From Flavisolibacter ginsenosidimutans (lineage in GTDB: Bacteria; Bacteroidota; Bacteroidia; Chitinophagales; Chitinophagaceae), in contig NZ_CP042433.1 in assembly GCF_007970805.1 (NCBI RefSeq), positions 4,588,001-4,652,000 of the forward strand: 64,000 bases of DNA, written 5' to 3'. Below are positions 27,145 through 35,635 of this stretch, one piece after another. Position numbers and translations under genes: made by a program. The notes below the pieces were generated by a model. The model made no database searches. It had not been told where the DNA came from and saw only the letters and a program-made list of their open reading frames with translations. Within the stretch, counting starts at the first letter, position 1. Each line of letters begins with the position of its first letter.

Positions 27145-29040
27145 TCAGGCTTCTTCTTTGTGCCGTAACGTTGTCAACTGCCGTTTGCCGTGCAATAAAA
27201 TTTTCAGCGTTCTTCTTTTGAGCGAAATGTGCGTACTCATTTCTTCGTACTCTTCGATGCGGTGCTTGTATGCGCCCAAAATATCTTTATACGATACCAA
27301 TCCAACAATTTCTTTTGTTTGCGGTGCCGTTACAGGCAGCACGTCAATGTTCTCCTTTGCCATCAGTTCAACCGCTGTCTTCAACCGATCATCGCCGGTA
27401 ACGGTAACGGGTTTTCGTTTTATTAAACGGCTGATCGGTTGGTCAGTAGCATGATGTGTACTCAACAAGTTAGAAGCACTGATAACGCCTTGAAAAATGC
27501 CGCCGGCGGTAGCCACTACGTAATAGCTGCGCTGGGCTTTTTTATTGGCTTGCAGCCAGGCTCTTACTTCCGCTACCGTGCTGTCGGCACTCAATACAAA
27601 ATCGTGTTCGTTTATCACCTGTTCCACCGTTAAGCGGTCAAGGATATCCGGTTCGTAACTGTACGGCGTTTGCACCCCGCGGCGTGCAATCTTTTCGGTC
27701 ATGATGGTGTTCTCCATTAAAAAATACGAGATGAAATAAGCCGCGATGCAAGCCGCAAGCAAGGGCAGCAAAGCGTTCACCTGGCCGGTACTTTCAATGG
27801 CAAAAACAATGGATGTAAGCAAGGCTCTTGAAGCGCCTGCAAACATGGCCGACATCCCGATCATGGCGGCTATCGGAAGCACCACGCCGGCGTGTGGAAA
27901 AAGGCTGATGGCGGCCATTCCCAACAAGGAACCTGCAGCGCCGCCGATGGTTAACAAAGGCGCCAGCGTACCGCCCGATGTGCCGCTGCCCAGTGCAATG
28001 GCCCAGGAAATAAATTTTAAAAGGCACAACGCCAGAATAACCTGCAGTGTCATTTGGCCGGATAAAATTGCCGTAATGTTTTCGTAGCCAACACCCAGTG
28101 TTCTTGGGGCGAAATAACCTACAATGCCTACGCCCAAACCACCAATGGCCGGCCACCACATCCAATGCACCGGAAGCTTTTCAAAGGCATCTTCAATGAA
28201 ATAAACAATCTTGGTGATCAGTGCCGATAAAAAGCCGATAATGATGCCGATAACGCTGTAAACAGCCAGCGCTTCGTTGCCTGGAACAGCTACAGCCGGC
28301 ATTGGAAAAACCGGGCCGGCTTCAAAGAAAAAATGGTGTCCCGCCGCACCCGTAATACAGGCGAGGGCCACGGGCAATATCGAACGGGGAGAGAACTCGA
28401 AGAGCAGCAATTCAATGGCGAGAAAAATGGCGGCAATGGGCGATCCAAAGATGGCGGCCATGCCCGCAGTGGCACCGGCGGCCAGCAAAATTTTTCGTTC
28501 GTAGTGAGAGATTTTTAAAAGCTGTCCAACCGTAGAACCAAAGGCGCCGCCGGTAGCAATGATGGGACCTTCCGCACCAAATGGTCCGCCGGTGCCAATG
28601 GAAATTGCGGCAGAAATTGGTTTCAAAAAAGTAATGGCCGGTTTAATCTTGCTCTTGTTGGTCAGAATTTGTTCCATTGCTTCGGGTATGCCGTGACCGC
28701 GAATGGCTTTGGAACCGTACAAGGCCATGAGGCCGACAATCACACCGCCAATGACGGGAACAACAATCACCCAAAGACCGTAGTTATTGGTGGCTGGGCT
28801 GGAAGCGGCAAAGGAAAACTGGTGATGAAAAGAAAGATTGGTGCAGAGGTTAATGAGGTAAACCAGCAACTTGGCAACGCCGGAAATAACGGCGGCAATG
28901 CCCACGGCAAGCATAGAGATATACAGGAGCCGCTTTTTATCAGAATGATTTTTTGCTTCGTTAAGAGTGGGTGCAAAGTTTTCTTCGAGTGATACAGAGA
29001 TGGGAATGCCGCCTGGCGTTGCTTGGTCTTTCTTCAGCAT
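27145..29040 (-). CDS. ClC-family chloride channel or antiporter with two CBS domains
   Basis: The protein of about 631 residues has the ClC signatures GHGIPEAM, GPFGAEGP (gating glutamate present) and GSGTSGG. About ten or more membrane helices are followed by a C-terminal CBS pair (TVEQVINEHDFVLSADSTV..., RLIKRKPVTVTGDDRL...). The gating glutamate favours a proton-coupled antiporter. The start at 29040 (MLKKDQ) is preferred; an in-frame ATG at 29076 would add 12 residues. It converges on the GH43 gene and is unrelated to the pectin system. Confidence 0.9.
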   Translation of the reverse strand: MLKKDQATPGGIPISVSLEENFAPTLNEAKNHSDKKRLLYISMLAVGIAAVISGVAKLLVYLINLCTNLSFHHQFSFAASSPATNNYGLWVIVVPVIGGVIVGLMALYGSKAIRGHGIPEAMEQILTNKSKIKPAITFLKPISAAISIGTGGPFGAEGPIIATGGAFGSTVGQLLKISHYERKILLAAGATAGMAAIFGSPIAAIFLAIELLLFEFSPRSILPVALACITGAAGHHFFFEAGPVFPMPAVAVPGNEALAVYSVIGIIIGFLSALITKIVYFIEDAFEKLPVHWMWWPAIGGLGVGIVGYFAPRTLGVGYENITAILSGQMTLQVILALCLLKFISWAIALGSGTSGGTLAPLLTIGGAAGSLLGMAAISLFPHAGVVLPIAAMIGMSAMFAGASRALLTSIVFAIESTGQVNALLPLLAACIAAYFISYFLMENTIMTEKIARRGVQTPYSYEPDILDRLTVEQVINEHDFVLSADSTVAEVRAWLQANKKAQRSYYVVATAGGIFQGVISASNLLSTHHATDQPISRLIKRKPVTVTGDDRLKTAVELMAKENIDVLPVTAPQTKEIVGLVSYKDILGAYKHRIEEYEEMSTHISLKRRTLKILLHGKRQLTTLRHKEEA

Positions 29041-29136
29041 GGTTAAAGGAAGTTTCGAAATGATCAATGGCCGCAAAGGTAAGGCCGATCGTTTTTACCC
29101 TTTGCCAAAACATGATTGTGTATGACAGTACCGTTG

Positions 29137-29166
29137 TTTGTGTGCCCCTTACCCTTCTTATCTTTA
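29137..29166 (+). promoter_or_regulatory. Candidate promoter of the rhodanese gene
   Basis: TTTG (29137-29140) and TATCTTTA (29159-29166) are spaced by 18 nt and resemble the Bacteroidota -33/-7 pair. They lie 14 nt before the start codon in the divergent gap with the ClC gene. Confidence 0.4.
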
Positions 29167-29180
29167 GCGCAAACAGCAAC

Positions 29181-29612
29181 ATGAAAACACTTTTTTCTTT
29201 TTCCTTTCTTCTTCTTTTGCTTGCGCAAAAATCAAACGCACAGGCCCCGGTTAACTGGACAAAAGACCAATTGCTCGAACCATCGGAGTTAGCAAAAACG
29301 CTGGCAACAAATAAAAACATTCCGTTGATCTATTCTGTTGGTCCCGGTGCGTTGATTCCGCATTCGGTTGTTATCGGCATGACGAACGACGAAAAAAATG
29401 TAGAAGCCTTTAAAAAGAAGTTGAACAACGTGCCGAAAGATGCAAGCATCGTTGTGTATTGCGGCTGTTGTCCGTTTGAACATTGCCCCAACGTTCGTCC
29501 TGCTATCAACGCATTAAAAGAACTTCAGTTCACCAATTATAAATTGCTTAACCTTCCGCACAACCTTAAGGCCGATTGGATTGACAAAGGGTATCCCCTT
29601 AGCAAGCAATAA
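29181..29612 (+). CDS. Exported rhodanese-like protein
   Basis: The 143-residue protein has a signal peptide (MKTLFSFSFLLLLLAQKSNAQ) and a rhodanese-like fold. The active loop VVYCGCCPFEHCPN is unusually rich in cysteine, with the CxCC pattern at the expected catalytic site. Rhodaneses transfer sulfane sulfur; in the periplasm this could be sulfur or redox chemistry. The start at 29181 is chosen for the signal peptide; an upstream in-frame ATG at 29067 lacks one and overlaps the promoter. No functional link to the neighbours is visible. Confidence 0.78.
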   Translation: MKTLFSFSFLLLLLAQKSNAQAPVNWTKDQLLEPSELAKTLATNKNIPLIYSVGPGALIPHSVVIGMTNDEKNVEAFKKKLNNVPKDASIVVYCGCCPFEHCPNVRPAINALKELQFTNYKLLNLPHNLKADWIDKGYPLSKQ

Positions 29613-29705
29613 ATGATTCTGCTGCGCAAGACAATTGTTTTAATACTTTTTCTGTTAACAATTTTTTTATACTTGTTATTGGCTGTCGTCTGCGTCGTAG
29701 CGTGA
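29613..29705 (+). CDS. Possible 30-residue membrane peptide
   Basis: The ATG directly follows the rhodanese stop codon. The peptide begins MILLRKTIV and is a single hydrophobic stretch of about 23 residues ending at TGA. A charged start plus one membrane helix is the usual form of small membrane proteins. AT-rich DNA gives such frames by chance, so this is weak. The rest of the gap (29706-29923) shows no gene, only a small GTTGCC-GGCGCAAC-like hairpin near 29777-29799. Confidence 0.2.
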   Translation: MILLRKTIVLILFLLTIFLYLLLAVVCVVA

Positions 29706-29923
29706 AACCATTGCCAGCACTGCGTTTCAGCCGGTGAAGTTTTTGTTAGGCATAGGAGTTCAACAAGGAACTTGTCTCGTTGCCGCAAAAAGGCGCAACT
29801 ATTTTTGTTCTGGAAATGAGGCCGAGATTTTAAAACAACGTACCCGGTTCATTTACATACTTCTCTATCGTTGCTTGCCCTTAACGATTGTTTGTGAAAG
29901 TGAAAAACTTTAAAACAAACAAC

Positions 29924-30349
29924 ATGGAAAAGCAAATGAAAACACAGACTTCAGGCATTCGTTCATCTTTCGCAAGGCTCTTTGTTGCAGCAGCATTAAC
30001 CGCAAGCAGCTTTTCACTTGTGCAGGCACAGGACTCCCCGAAAAAAACCGTTGATGCGGATATAAAATACGCCGGTATTGTGGGCGACAGAATCCTCTTT
30101 CAGGTTACCTACAACAACCAAAGCGGAGAACCCTTCACAGTGGAAATTAAAGACGGACAGGGCTACCAGTTTTACGCCGCTCACTTCAAAGACAAGAGCT
30201 TTAAAAAGTACTTTGCCATTGACAAATCAGAAATTGACAAAGCGTCTATCACCTTTGTGCTGTCGGCAAAAACCGGTGAGCAAAAAGAAGTGTTCGACGT
30301 AAACACAACGGCCAAGGTGCAGGAAGAAGTAAGCGTAGTAAAGCTTTAA
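29924..30349 (+). CDS. Hypothetical exported protein
   Basis: The 141-residue protein has a signal peptide (charged start, then FVAAALTASSFSLVQAQ). A mature part of about 105 residues is predicted to be mainly beta (DADIKYAGIVGDRILFQVTYNNQSG). It resembles small beta-sandwich periplasmic proteins common in Chitinophagaceae. I do not recognise a named family. The start at 29924 is chosen over a TTG at 29888 because it better fits the signal peptide. No operon partner is evident. Confidence 0.65.
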   Translation: MEKQMKTQTSGIRSSFARLFVAAALTASSFSLVQAQDSPKKTVDADIKYAGIVGDRILFQVTYNNQSGEPFTVEIKDGQGYQFYAAHFKDKSFKKYFAIDKSEIDKASITFVLSAKTGEQKEVFDVNTTAKVQEEVSVVKL

Positions 30350-30354
30350 TGACG

Positions 30355-30440
30355 ATATTGGGATATTGAGCTATTGTGGTATTGACTACCGCGGAGTCAC
30401 ACGATATCTTAATATCCCAATTCCTCAATACCGAATCCCT
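30355..30440. repeat. Intergenic word palindrome (ATATTG words)
   Basis: The left arm holds repeats of ATATTG/ATTGGGATATTGAG (30355-30385). The right arm CTTAATATCCCAAT...CTCAATACC (30408-30432) is its imperfect reverse complement. It fills the gap between the exported protein and the Gfo/Idh/MocA gene. It could act as a terminator-like stem or be a non-coding quasi-palindrome. Confidence 0.6.
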
Positions 30441-30455
30441 TCCTAACATTGCCCC

Positions 30456-31502
30456 ATGAAACCCATTCGCACAGCTCTTCTTTCTTACGGCATGTCGGGC
30501 CGTCTCTTTCACGCTCCCTTTTTGCACGTTAACCCAGGCTTTAATTTTTATGCGGTGTGGGAGCGAAGCAAAAATTTAGCGGAAGAAAAATATCCCGGGA
30601 TTAAAACCTGCCGAACGATTGAGGAGCTGCTTCGCGATGACGAGGTGGAATTGGTAATTGTCAACACGCCCAATTACACGCATTTCGATTACGCCAAAAA
30701 AGCTTTGCAAGGTGGCAAACACGTCGTTGTTGAAAAGCCCTTTGTGGTGACGGTGAAAGAAGGCGAAGAACTGATTGCCCTTGCAAAAGAAAAAGGCAAA
30801 GTTCTTTCGGTTTATCAAAACCGCCGTTACGACAGCGACTACCGTGCCTTGAAAAAAGTTATCAGCGAAGGATGGCTTGGCGAGATCGTTGAAGCTGAAT
30901 TTCACTTCGACCGCTATAACGAAAACCTGAGTCCGAAGGTGCACAAAGAAACGCCCGGTCCGGGCACAGGTGCTTTGTACGATCTGGGTTCGCACATCGT
31001 TGACCAGGCGCTGCAACTCTTTGGTATGCCGCAAGCCGTCTTTGGCGACATTCGTACCGTGCGGCCTGTTTCGGAAGTGGATGATTACTTTGAAGTGCTG
31101 TTGTATTATCCCTCGCTTCGCGTACGCTTGCATTCAAGCTACCTTGTTCGCGAAGCGTTGCCGGGCTATATTTTGCACGGCTCCAAAGGCAGTTTTCTAA
31201 AATCCAAAACCAACGTGCAGGAGGAAGCGCTAAACGAAAGCAAGCTTCCCGTTGGCGATGATTGGGGTCTTGAACCCGACAGCGAAAGAGGATTTCTTCA
31301 TACCGAAAAAGACGGGCAGATCATTAAAGAATACATCGCTTCACCCAAAGGTGCTTACAACGATTATTTCACCGAGTTGTACAAAGCCATTCGCGAAGGT
31401 GAGCCTGCACCGGTAAGTGCTGAAGACGGATTGAACGTCGTACGCATCATTGAAGCGGCCTTTGAAAGCAGCCGCCAAAAACGCGTGATTGGACTCAAAT
31501 AA
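30456..31502 (+). CDS. Gfo/Idh/MocA-family NAD(P) oxidoreductase
   Basis: The 348-residue protein has an N-terminal Rossmann fold and the EKPF motif with catalytic lysine (KHVVVEKPFVV) near residue 95, then the alpha/beta C-terminal domain (GTGALYDLGSHIVDQAL). It has no signal peptide, so it is cytoplasmic. Family members oxidise or reduce sugars and inositols. It lies just before the GH28 promoter, so a sugar role is plausible but it is outside the shared operator control. Substrate unknown. Confidence 0.82.
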   Translation: MKPIRTALLSYGMSGRLFHAPFLHVNPGFNFYAVWERSKNLAEEKYPGIKTCRTIEELLRDDEVELVIVNTPNYTHFDYAKKALQGGKHVVVEKPFVVTVKEGEELIALAKEKGKVLSVYQNRRYDSDYRALKKVISEGWLGEIVEAEFHFDRYNENLSPKVHKETPGPGTGALYDLGSHIVDQALQLFGMPQAVFGDIRTVRPVSEVDDYFEVLLYYPSLRVRLHSSYLVREALPGYILHGSKGSFLKSKTNVQEEALNESKLPVGDDWGLEPDSERGFLHTEKDGQIIKEYIASPKGAYNDYFTELYKAIREGEPAPVSAEDGLNVVRIIEAAFESSRQKRVIGLK

Positions 31503-31630
31503 AAATTGCGTTCTTAATTCATCGGTTCGCTTGCAATAAACAATTCTAACTGTTTATTAAGCCCGTTTGTCACTGACCGCTGTTCTTCTTTCTTTCCTCG
31601 TTTGCAAACGAATTGTTACGCCTCCATTCC

Positions 31631-31665
31631 GGCAACGTTTTCGGTAACGTTTGCGTAAATAAATC
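31631..31665 (+). promoter_or_regulatory. Composite operator, copy 3 (GH28 operon)
   Basis: Arms GGCAACGTT (31631-31639) and AACGTTTGC (31646-31654) flank TTCGGT, followed by GTAAATAAATC. The gap to TAGACTTG is exactly 45 nt. It sits in the 304 nt gap 31503-31806, which otherwise holds only the promoter and leader. Confidence 0.75.
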
Positions 31666-31677
31666 ACTCAAACTCCC

Positions 31678-31707
31678 TTGTCAACAAAGAATATCGGCTT
31701 AGACTTG
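31678..31707 (+). promoter_or_regulatory. Promoter of the GH28 operon
   Basis: TTG (31678-31680) and TAGACTTG (31700-31707) are spaced by 19 nt, the same as for susCD. The leader to the GH28 start is about 95 nt. Confidence 0.6.
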
Positions 31708-31806
31708 TTGAGCAGAATGCGATTCTCAGCTCATTAAAAAGCATTAATTGTAAGCAATCGTTTTACGGCTGTGTAGTTCACTGCGCGGCCCTTTTTATTC
31801 ATCTGT

Positions 31807-33435
31807 ATGAAACTACGTTTAACGATATTGTTTGTTGTTCTCGTTCTTGTGGCCGCTGCGCAACGCCCCGATTTTACCGTGCAGCAGCCTGTTTTTAAAA
31901 AAGATTCCTTCTACGTTACTAAATACGGTGCAAAGAATGATCTTACGCTGAATACAAAAAGCATTCAGCAAGCCATTGATGTCTGCAACAAGAACGGTGG
32001 CGGCGTTGTGGTTGTGCCGGCGGGCATGTGGATGACGGGCCCACTGGTGATAAAAAGCAACGTGAACCTGCATTTGCAACGCGGTGCGCTGCTGCAATTC
32101 ACGGCCGATAAAAGTCAATATCCCTTGGTTGCGGGAAACTGGGAAGGACTTTCGCAGATGCGAAATCAATCGCCTTTGTCGGCAGAAAACGCCACAAACA
32201 TCGCGATTACCGGTTATGGAATTATAGACGGCAATGGCGACGCCTGGCGTGCGATGAAAAAAGAAAAGGTTACCGAAACGCAATGGAAACGCCTCGTGGC
32301 TTCGGGTGGCGTGCTAAGCGAGGACAAAAAAACATGGTATCCTTCTGAGGCTTCGAGATACGGTTCAACGCTGAAGAATCCTGGTGAGATAAAGCCTGAA
32401 AAAACGAAAGAATTTTACGAAAGCATCAAAGACTTTTTGCGTCCGAATCTTTTGGTCTTTACGTCGTGTAAAAAAGTGTTGCTCGAAGGCGTTACGTTTC
32501 AAAACTCACCGGCCTGGTGCCTGCATCCGCTCATGTGCGAAGATTTAACGGTGCGCAACGTCTATGCAAAAAATCCCTGGAATGCACAAAACGGCGACGG
32601 CATTGACGTGGAAAGCTGTAAAAATGTTTTGATCGAAGGCAGCACTTTCGATGTAGGCGACGACGGCATTTGCATCAAAAGCGGTCGCGACGAAGCCGGC
32701 AGAAAACGCGGCTTGCCAACTGAAAATTTAATTGCCCGCTACAACACGGTTTACCATGCACACGGTGGCTTTGTGATTGGTTCGGAGATGAGCGGTGGCG
32801 CAAGAAATTTGTACGTTGATAACAACACGTTTATCGGTACCGATATTGGTCTTCGTTTTAAAACTACCCGCGGCCGCGGTGGCGTGGTGGAAAATATTTT
32901 CGTCACTAACACCACGATGAAAGACATCGTGGCGGAAGCCATTTTGTTCGACATGTATTATGCGGCGCAAGACCCTGTTGTGCTGGCCGGTGAAAAACGC
33001 GAACCGCCAAAAGTAGAAACACTGCCGGTAAACGAAGGCACGCCGCAATTCAGGAAGTTTCTAATCAGAAACGTGGTTTGCAACGGAGCCGAAAAAGCCA
33101 TCTTCGTGAGAGGATTGCCCGAGATGAACATTAAAGAAATTGAAATGGAAAACCTGGTCATTCAGGCCAACAAAGGTTTGGACATGACCGAGGCTACGGG
33201 TATTTCATTAAAGAACGTTCAACTGACTGTTAAGGAAACAGACCCGTTGATGAACATTCACAACAGCCAGAACATTAAGCTGTTCAACATTGCGTACAAC
33301 AAAGCGGATGTATTACTGAACGTAACGGGAGAGAAGTCGAAAGGAATTGTGCTGAACGGTGTGGATGCGAAGAAAGCGAAGAAAGGCGTGGAAGTGAATT
33401 ACGGCGCAACCGAGGCCGCGGTGAAGGTGATGTGA
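31807..33435 (+). CDS. GH28 polygalacturonase-family glycoside hydrolase
   Basis: The 542-residue secreted beta-helix protein has the GH28 catalytic set: Asp267 (GIDVES), Asp285 and Asp286 (GDDGIC), His319 (HGGF) and RFKT near residue 348. It hydrolyses alpha-1,4-linked galacturonic acid, either in homogalacturonan or in rhamnogalacturonan. The signal peptide ends near AAAQR. The operon continues into GH105 after a 226 nt gap filled with tandem and dispersed repeats. Exo action is likely for this kind of Bacteroidota enzyme but is not shown by the sequence. Confidence 0.92.
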   Translation: MKLRLTILFVVLVLVAAAQRPDFTVQQPVFKKDSFYVTKYGAKNDLTLNTKSIQQAIDVCNKNGGGVVVVPAGMWMTGPLVIKSNVNLHLQRGALLQFTADKSQYPLVAGNWEGLSQMRNQSPLSAENATNIAITGYGIIDGNGDAWRAMKKEKVTETQWKRLVASGGVLSEDKKTWYPSEASRYGSTLKNPGEIKPEKTKEFYESIKDFLRPNLLVFTSCKKVLLEGVTFQNSPAWCLHPLMCEDLTVRNVYAKNPWNAQNGDGIDVESCKNVLIEGSTFDVGDDGICIKSGRDEAGRKRGLPTENLIARYNTVYHAHGGFVIGSEMSGGARNLYVDNNTFIGTDIGLRFKTTRGRGGVVENIFVTNTTMKDIVAEAILFDMYYAAQDPVVLAGEKREPPKVETLPVNEGTPQFRKFLIRNVVCNGAEKAIFVRGLPEMNIKEIEMENLVIQANKGLDMTEATGISLKNVQLTVKETDPLMNIHNSQNIKLFNIAYNKADVLLNVTGEKSKGIVLNGVDAKKAKKGVEVNYGATEAAVKVM

Positions 33436-33498
33436 GTTAGGAGTTAGGAGTTAGGAGTTAGGAGTTAGGAGTTAGGAGTTAGGAGTTAGGAGTTAGGA
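33434..33498. repeat. Tandem heptanucleotide repeat (GAGTTAG)n
   Basis: Nine perfect copies of the 7-base unit GAGTTAG begin at the last bases of the GH28 stop codon. The unit length is not a multiple of three, and the array lies outside coding sequence. Such arrays change copy number by slippage. Confidence 0.95.
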
Positions 33499-33562
33499 AA
33501 ATCATTCAAGATAGAACGAGATTGAGCCGTGGAAACGCGGGCACCGCAGGCGCCGCACAATT

Positions 33563-33601
33563 GCTGAATAGACTTACCGAACGTACAAGAGTGCGACGCA
33601 A
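33563..33601. repeat. Dispersed hairpin repeat, copy 2
   Basis: GCTGAATAGACTTACCGAAC followed by GTACAAGAGTGCGACGCAA closely matches 52717-52748 and, over the last 20 bases, the reverse complement of 12597-12616. A small stem (CGTAC/GTGCG with one G-T pair) is kept. Confidence 0.7.
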
Positions 33602-33661
33602 CAGACGCTCAATAGACAGACGAACCTCTGGCCCAAACTGAAGACAACATTATTGAACGAC

Positions 33662-35635
33662 ATGAAGAAACTTACAGCGATTTTTTGTTTGACGATTTTT
33701 TGCTTTTCCGCAAAGGCGCAGCCGGTGCATTCTTATGCGCAGGACCTGGCAAATACTGCCATTAAAATCTGGCCGGATTCCTTTTCGGTAAAACCCGGTA
33801 ATCCCGCCAAATGGAGTTACGACCAGGGTGTGATTTTAAAAGGCATTGAGGGCATCTGGAACGCCACCGGCGACGGCAAATGGTTTCGTTACATTCAAAA
33901 GCAGATGGATTATTTCATCGGCGAAGACGGTTCCATCAAGGGTTACAAAACCACTGAACACAACATTGACAACGTGAACAACGGCAAGTTGGCGCTGTTG
34001 CTTTACGAAGTAACCGGCAAAGACAAATACCGCAAAGCCGCAGAGCTTTTACGGCACCAATTGGCAACACACCCGCGTACGTCGGAAGGCGGCTTTTGGC
34101 ACAAGCAGGTTTATCCCAATCAAATGTGGCTCGACGGCCTTTACATGGGCGAACCTTTTTATGCGCAGTACGCCAAGGTCTTTGGCGAGGACTCTATCTT
34201 CAACGATGTAACGCGTCAGTTTGTGCTGATGGAAAAGCACGCAAGAGATCCCCAAACCGGTTTGCTTTATCACGGCTGGGACGAAAGCAAGCAGCAGAAA
34301 TGGGCCGATAAAACAACGGGTCTCTCGCCAAACGTTTGGGGACGTGCATTGGGTTGGTACGGCATGGCGATGGTAGATGCGCTGGATTATTTTCCCGCCA
34401 ATCACCCGGGTCGCAACGACATCATTAAAATCCTGAACCGTTTTGCGGCTGCTGTAACAAAAGTGCAGGACGCCAAAACCGGTCTGTGGTACGACGTGGT
34501 GGATAAACCCAAAGAGCCGAAAAATTATTTTGAAGCTTCCGCTTCTTCGATGCTGGTTTATACCTTGGCAAAAGGCGTGCGCAAAGGATACTTGCCGGCG
34601 AGTTATTTGAGCAACGTCACAAAGGGCTGGGCCGGTATTTTAAAAGAATTTGTCAAGAACGAAAACGGCCAGGTGAATTTGCACGGAACGGTTTCGGTTT
34701 CCGGTCTTGGCGGCAACCCTTACCGTGATGGCAGCTTTGCTTATTACATGAGCGAACCAGTGGTAGTGAACGATCCCAAAGGCATGGGTGCATTCATCAA
34801 CGCGGCAAACGAAATTGAGTTATTGCAAGTGCCAAAAGTTGGTGCCGGCAAAACAGTCATGCTCGATAATTATTTCAACAACGAATGGAAGCCAGAACCC
34901 GGTTCTATCGGCAGAGCAGCTACAGGTGAAATGTTTAACACTGAATTAAAAAAAGAATGGAACAGCGTTCGCAGCATTCCATTCCATTACATCTGGGATG
35001 AACAAGACAACGACGGTTTTTCAACCTTGCGATTTGTGTTTGAAAGCTACGGGGCAAAAACCGCAACCTTGAAAGCAGCGCCAACAGCACAAAACTTAAA
35101 AGGCGCCAGCGTTTATATCGTGGTTGATCCCGACGATCAGAAAGAAACAACAAAACCAAACATCATTAGCGAGAAAGACGCGACGGCCGTTAGCAATTGG
35201 GTAAAAGCCGGCGGCGTGTTGTTGTTGCTCAGCAACGATTCGGGACACAACAACGTGAAAAGCATGAACGTGCTTTCGACAAAGTTTGGCATTCGCCTGA
35301 ACGAGGATCTTTTCAATACGGTTGAAGGCAGCAAGTTTGAACAAGGCGTGGTTGATCTTTCGGCAGCATCCAACATTTTTTCAACCGCTAAAAAAGCTTA
35401 CGTAAAAGAACTTGCTACGTTAAACGTTTCGGCACCCGCAAAAACAATCGTAACAAAAGGGGGTAAAAACATTATAGCAACCGCCACTTATGGCAAGGGA
35501 AACGTGTTTGTAATTGGCGATCCCTGGCTTTACAACGAATATACCGACGGCCGCAAATTGCCACCCGATTTTGACAACTACAAAGCCGCACAAGACCTGG
35601 CGAAATGGGCCTTGCTGCAAGCAAAAAAGAAATGA
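33662..35635 (+). CDS. GH105 unsaturated rhamnogalacturonyl hydrolase with C-terminal extra domain
   Basis: The 657-residue protein has a signal peptide (MKKLTAIFCLTIFCFSAKAQ). The (alpha/alpha)6-barrel GH105 domain covers about residues 25-385, with the likely catalytic Asp158 (QMWLDGLYMGEP) and LYHGWDESK. It removes the unsaturated uronic acid left by lyases, giving substrate for KduI. About 270 further residues (from LDNYFNNEWK) form a second domain with a DUF4350/GATase-like look (VNWVKAGGVLLLLSNDSG). Simple GH105 enzymes are about 370 residues. The stop overlaps the next start (ATGA). Confidence 0.88.
   Translation: MKKLTAIFCLTIFCFSAKAQPVHSYAQDLANTAIKIWPDSFSVKPGNPAKWSYDQGVILKGIEGIWNATGDGKWFRYIQKQMDYFIGEDGSIKGYKTTEHNIDNVNNGKLALLLYEVTGKDKYRKAAELLRHQLATHPRTSEGGFWHKQVYPNQMWLDGLYMGEPFYAQYAKVFGEDSIFNDVTRQFVLMEKHARDPQTGLLYHGWDESKQQKWADKTTGLSPNVWGRALGWYGMAMVDALDYFPANHPGRNDIIKILNRFAAAVTKVQDAKTGLWYDVVDKPKEPKNYFEASASSMLVYTLAKGVRKGYLPASYLSNVTKGWAGILKEFVKNENGQVNLHGTVSVSGLGGNPYRDGSFAYYMSEPVVVNDPKGMGAFINAANEIELLQVPKVGAGKTVMLDNYFNNEWKPEPGSIGRAATGEMFNTELKKEWNSVRSIPFHYIWDEQDNDGFSTLRFVFESYGAKTATLKAAPTAQNLKGASVYIVVDPDDQKETTKPNIISEKDATAVSNWVKAGGVLLLLSNDSGHNNVKSMNVLSTKFGIRLNEDLFNTVEGSKFEQGVVDLSAASNIFSTAKKAYVKELATLNVSAPAKTIVTKGGKNIIATATYGKGNVFVIGDPWLYNEYTDGRKLPPDFDNYKAAQDLAKWALLQAKKK

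Noticed and set aside
29706..29923. Small RNA or riboswitch in the gap before the exported protein
   Set aside because: Only a short hairpin is visible; no known riboswitch core or promoter-terminator pair could be supported.
33434..33498. CRISPR-like array
   Set aside because: The unit is 7 bases without spacers, so it is a simple tandem repeat.
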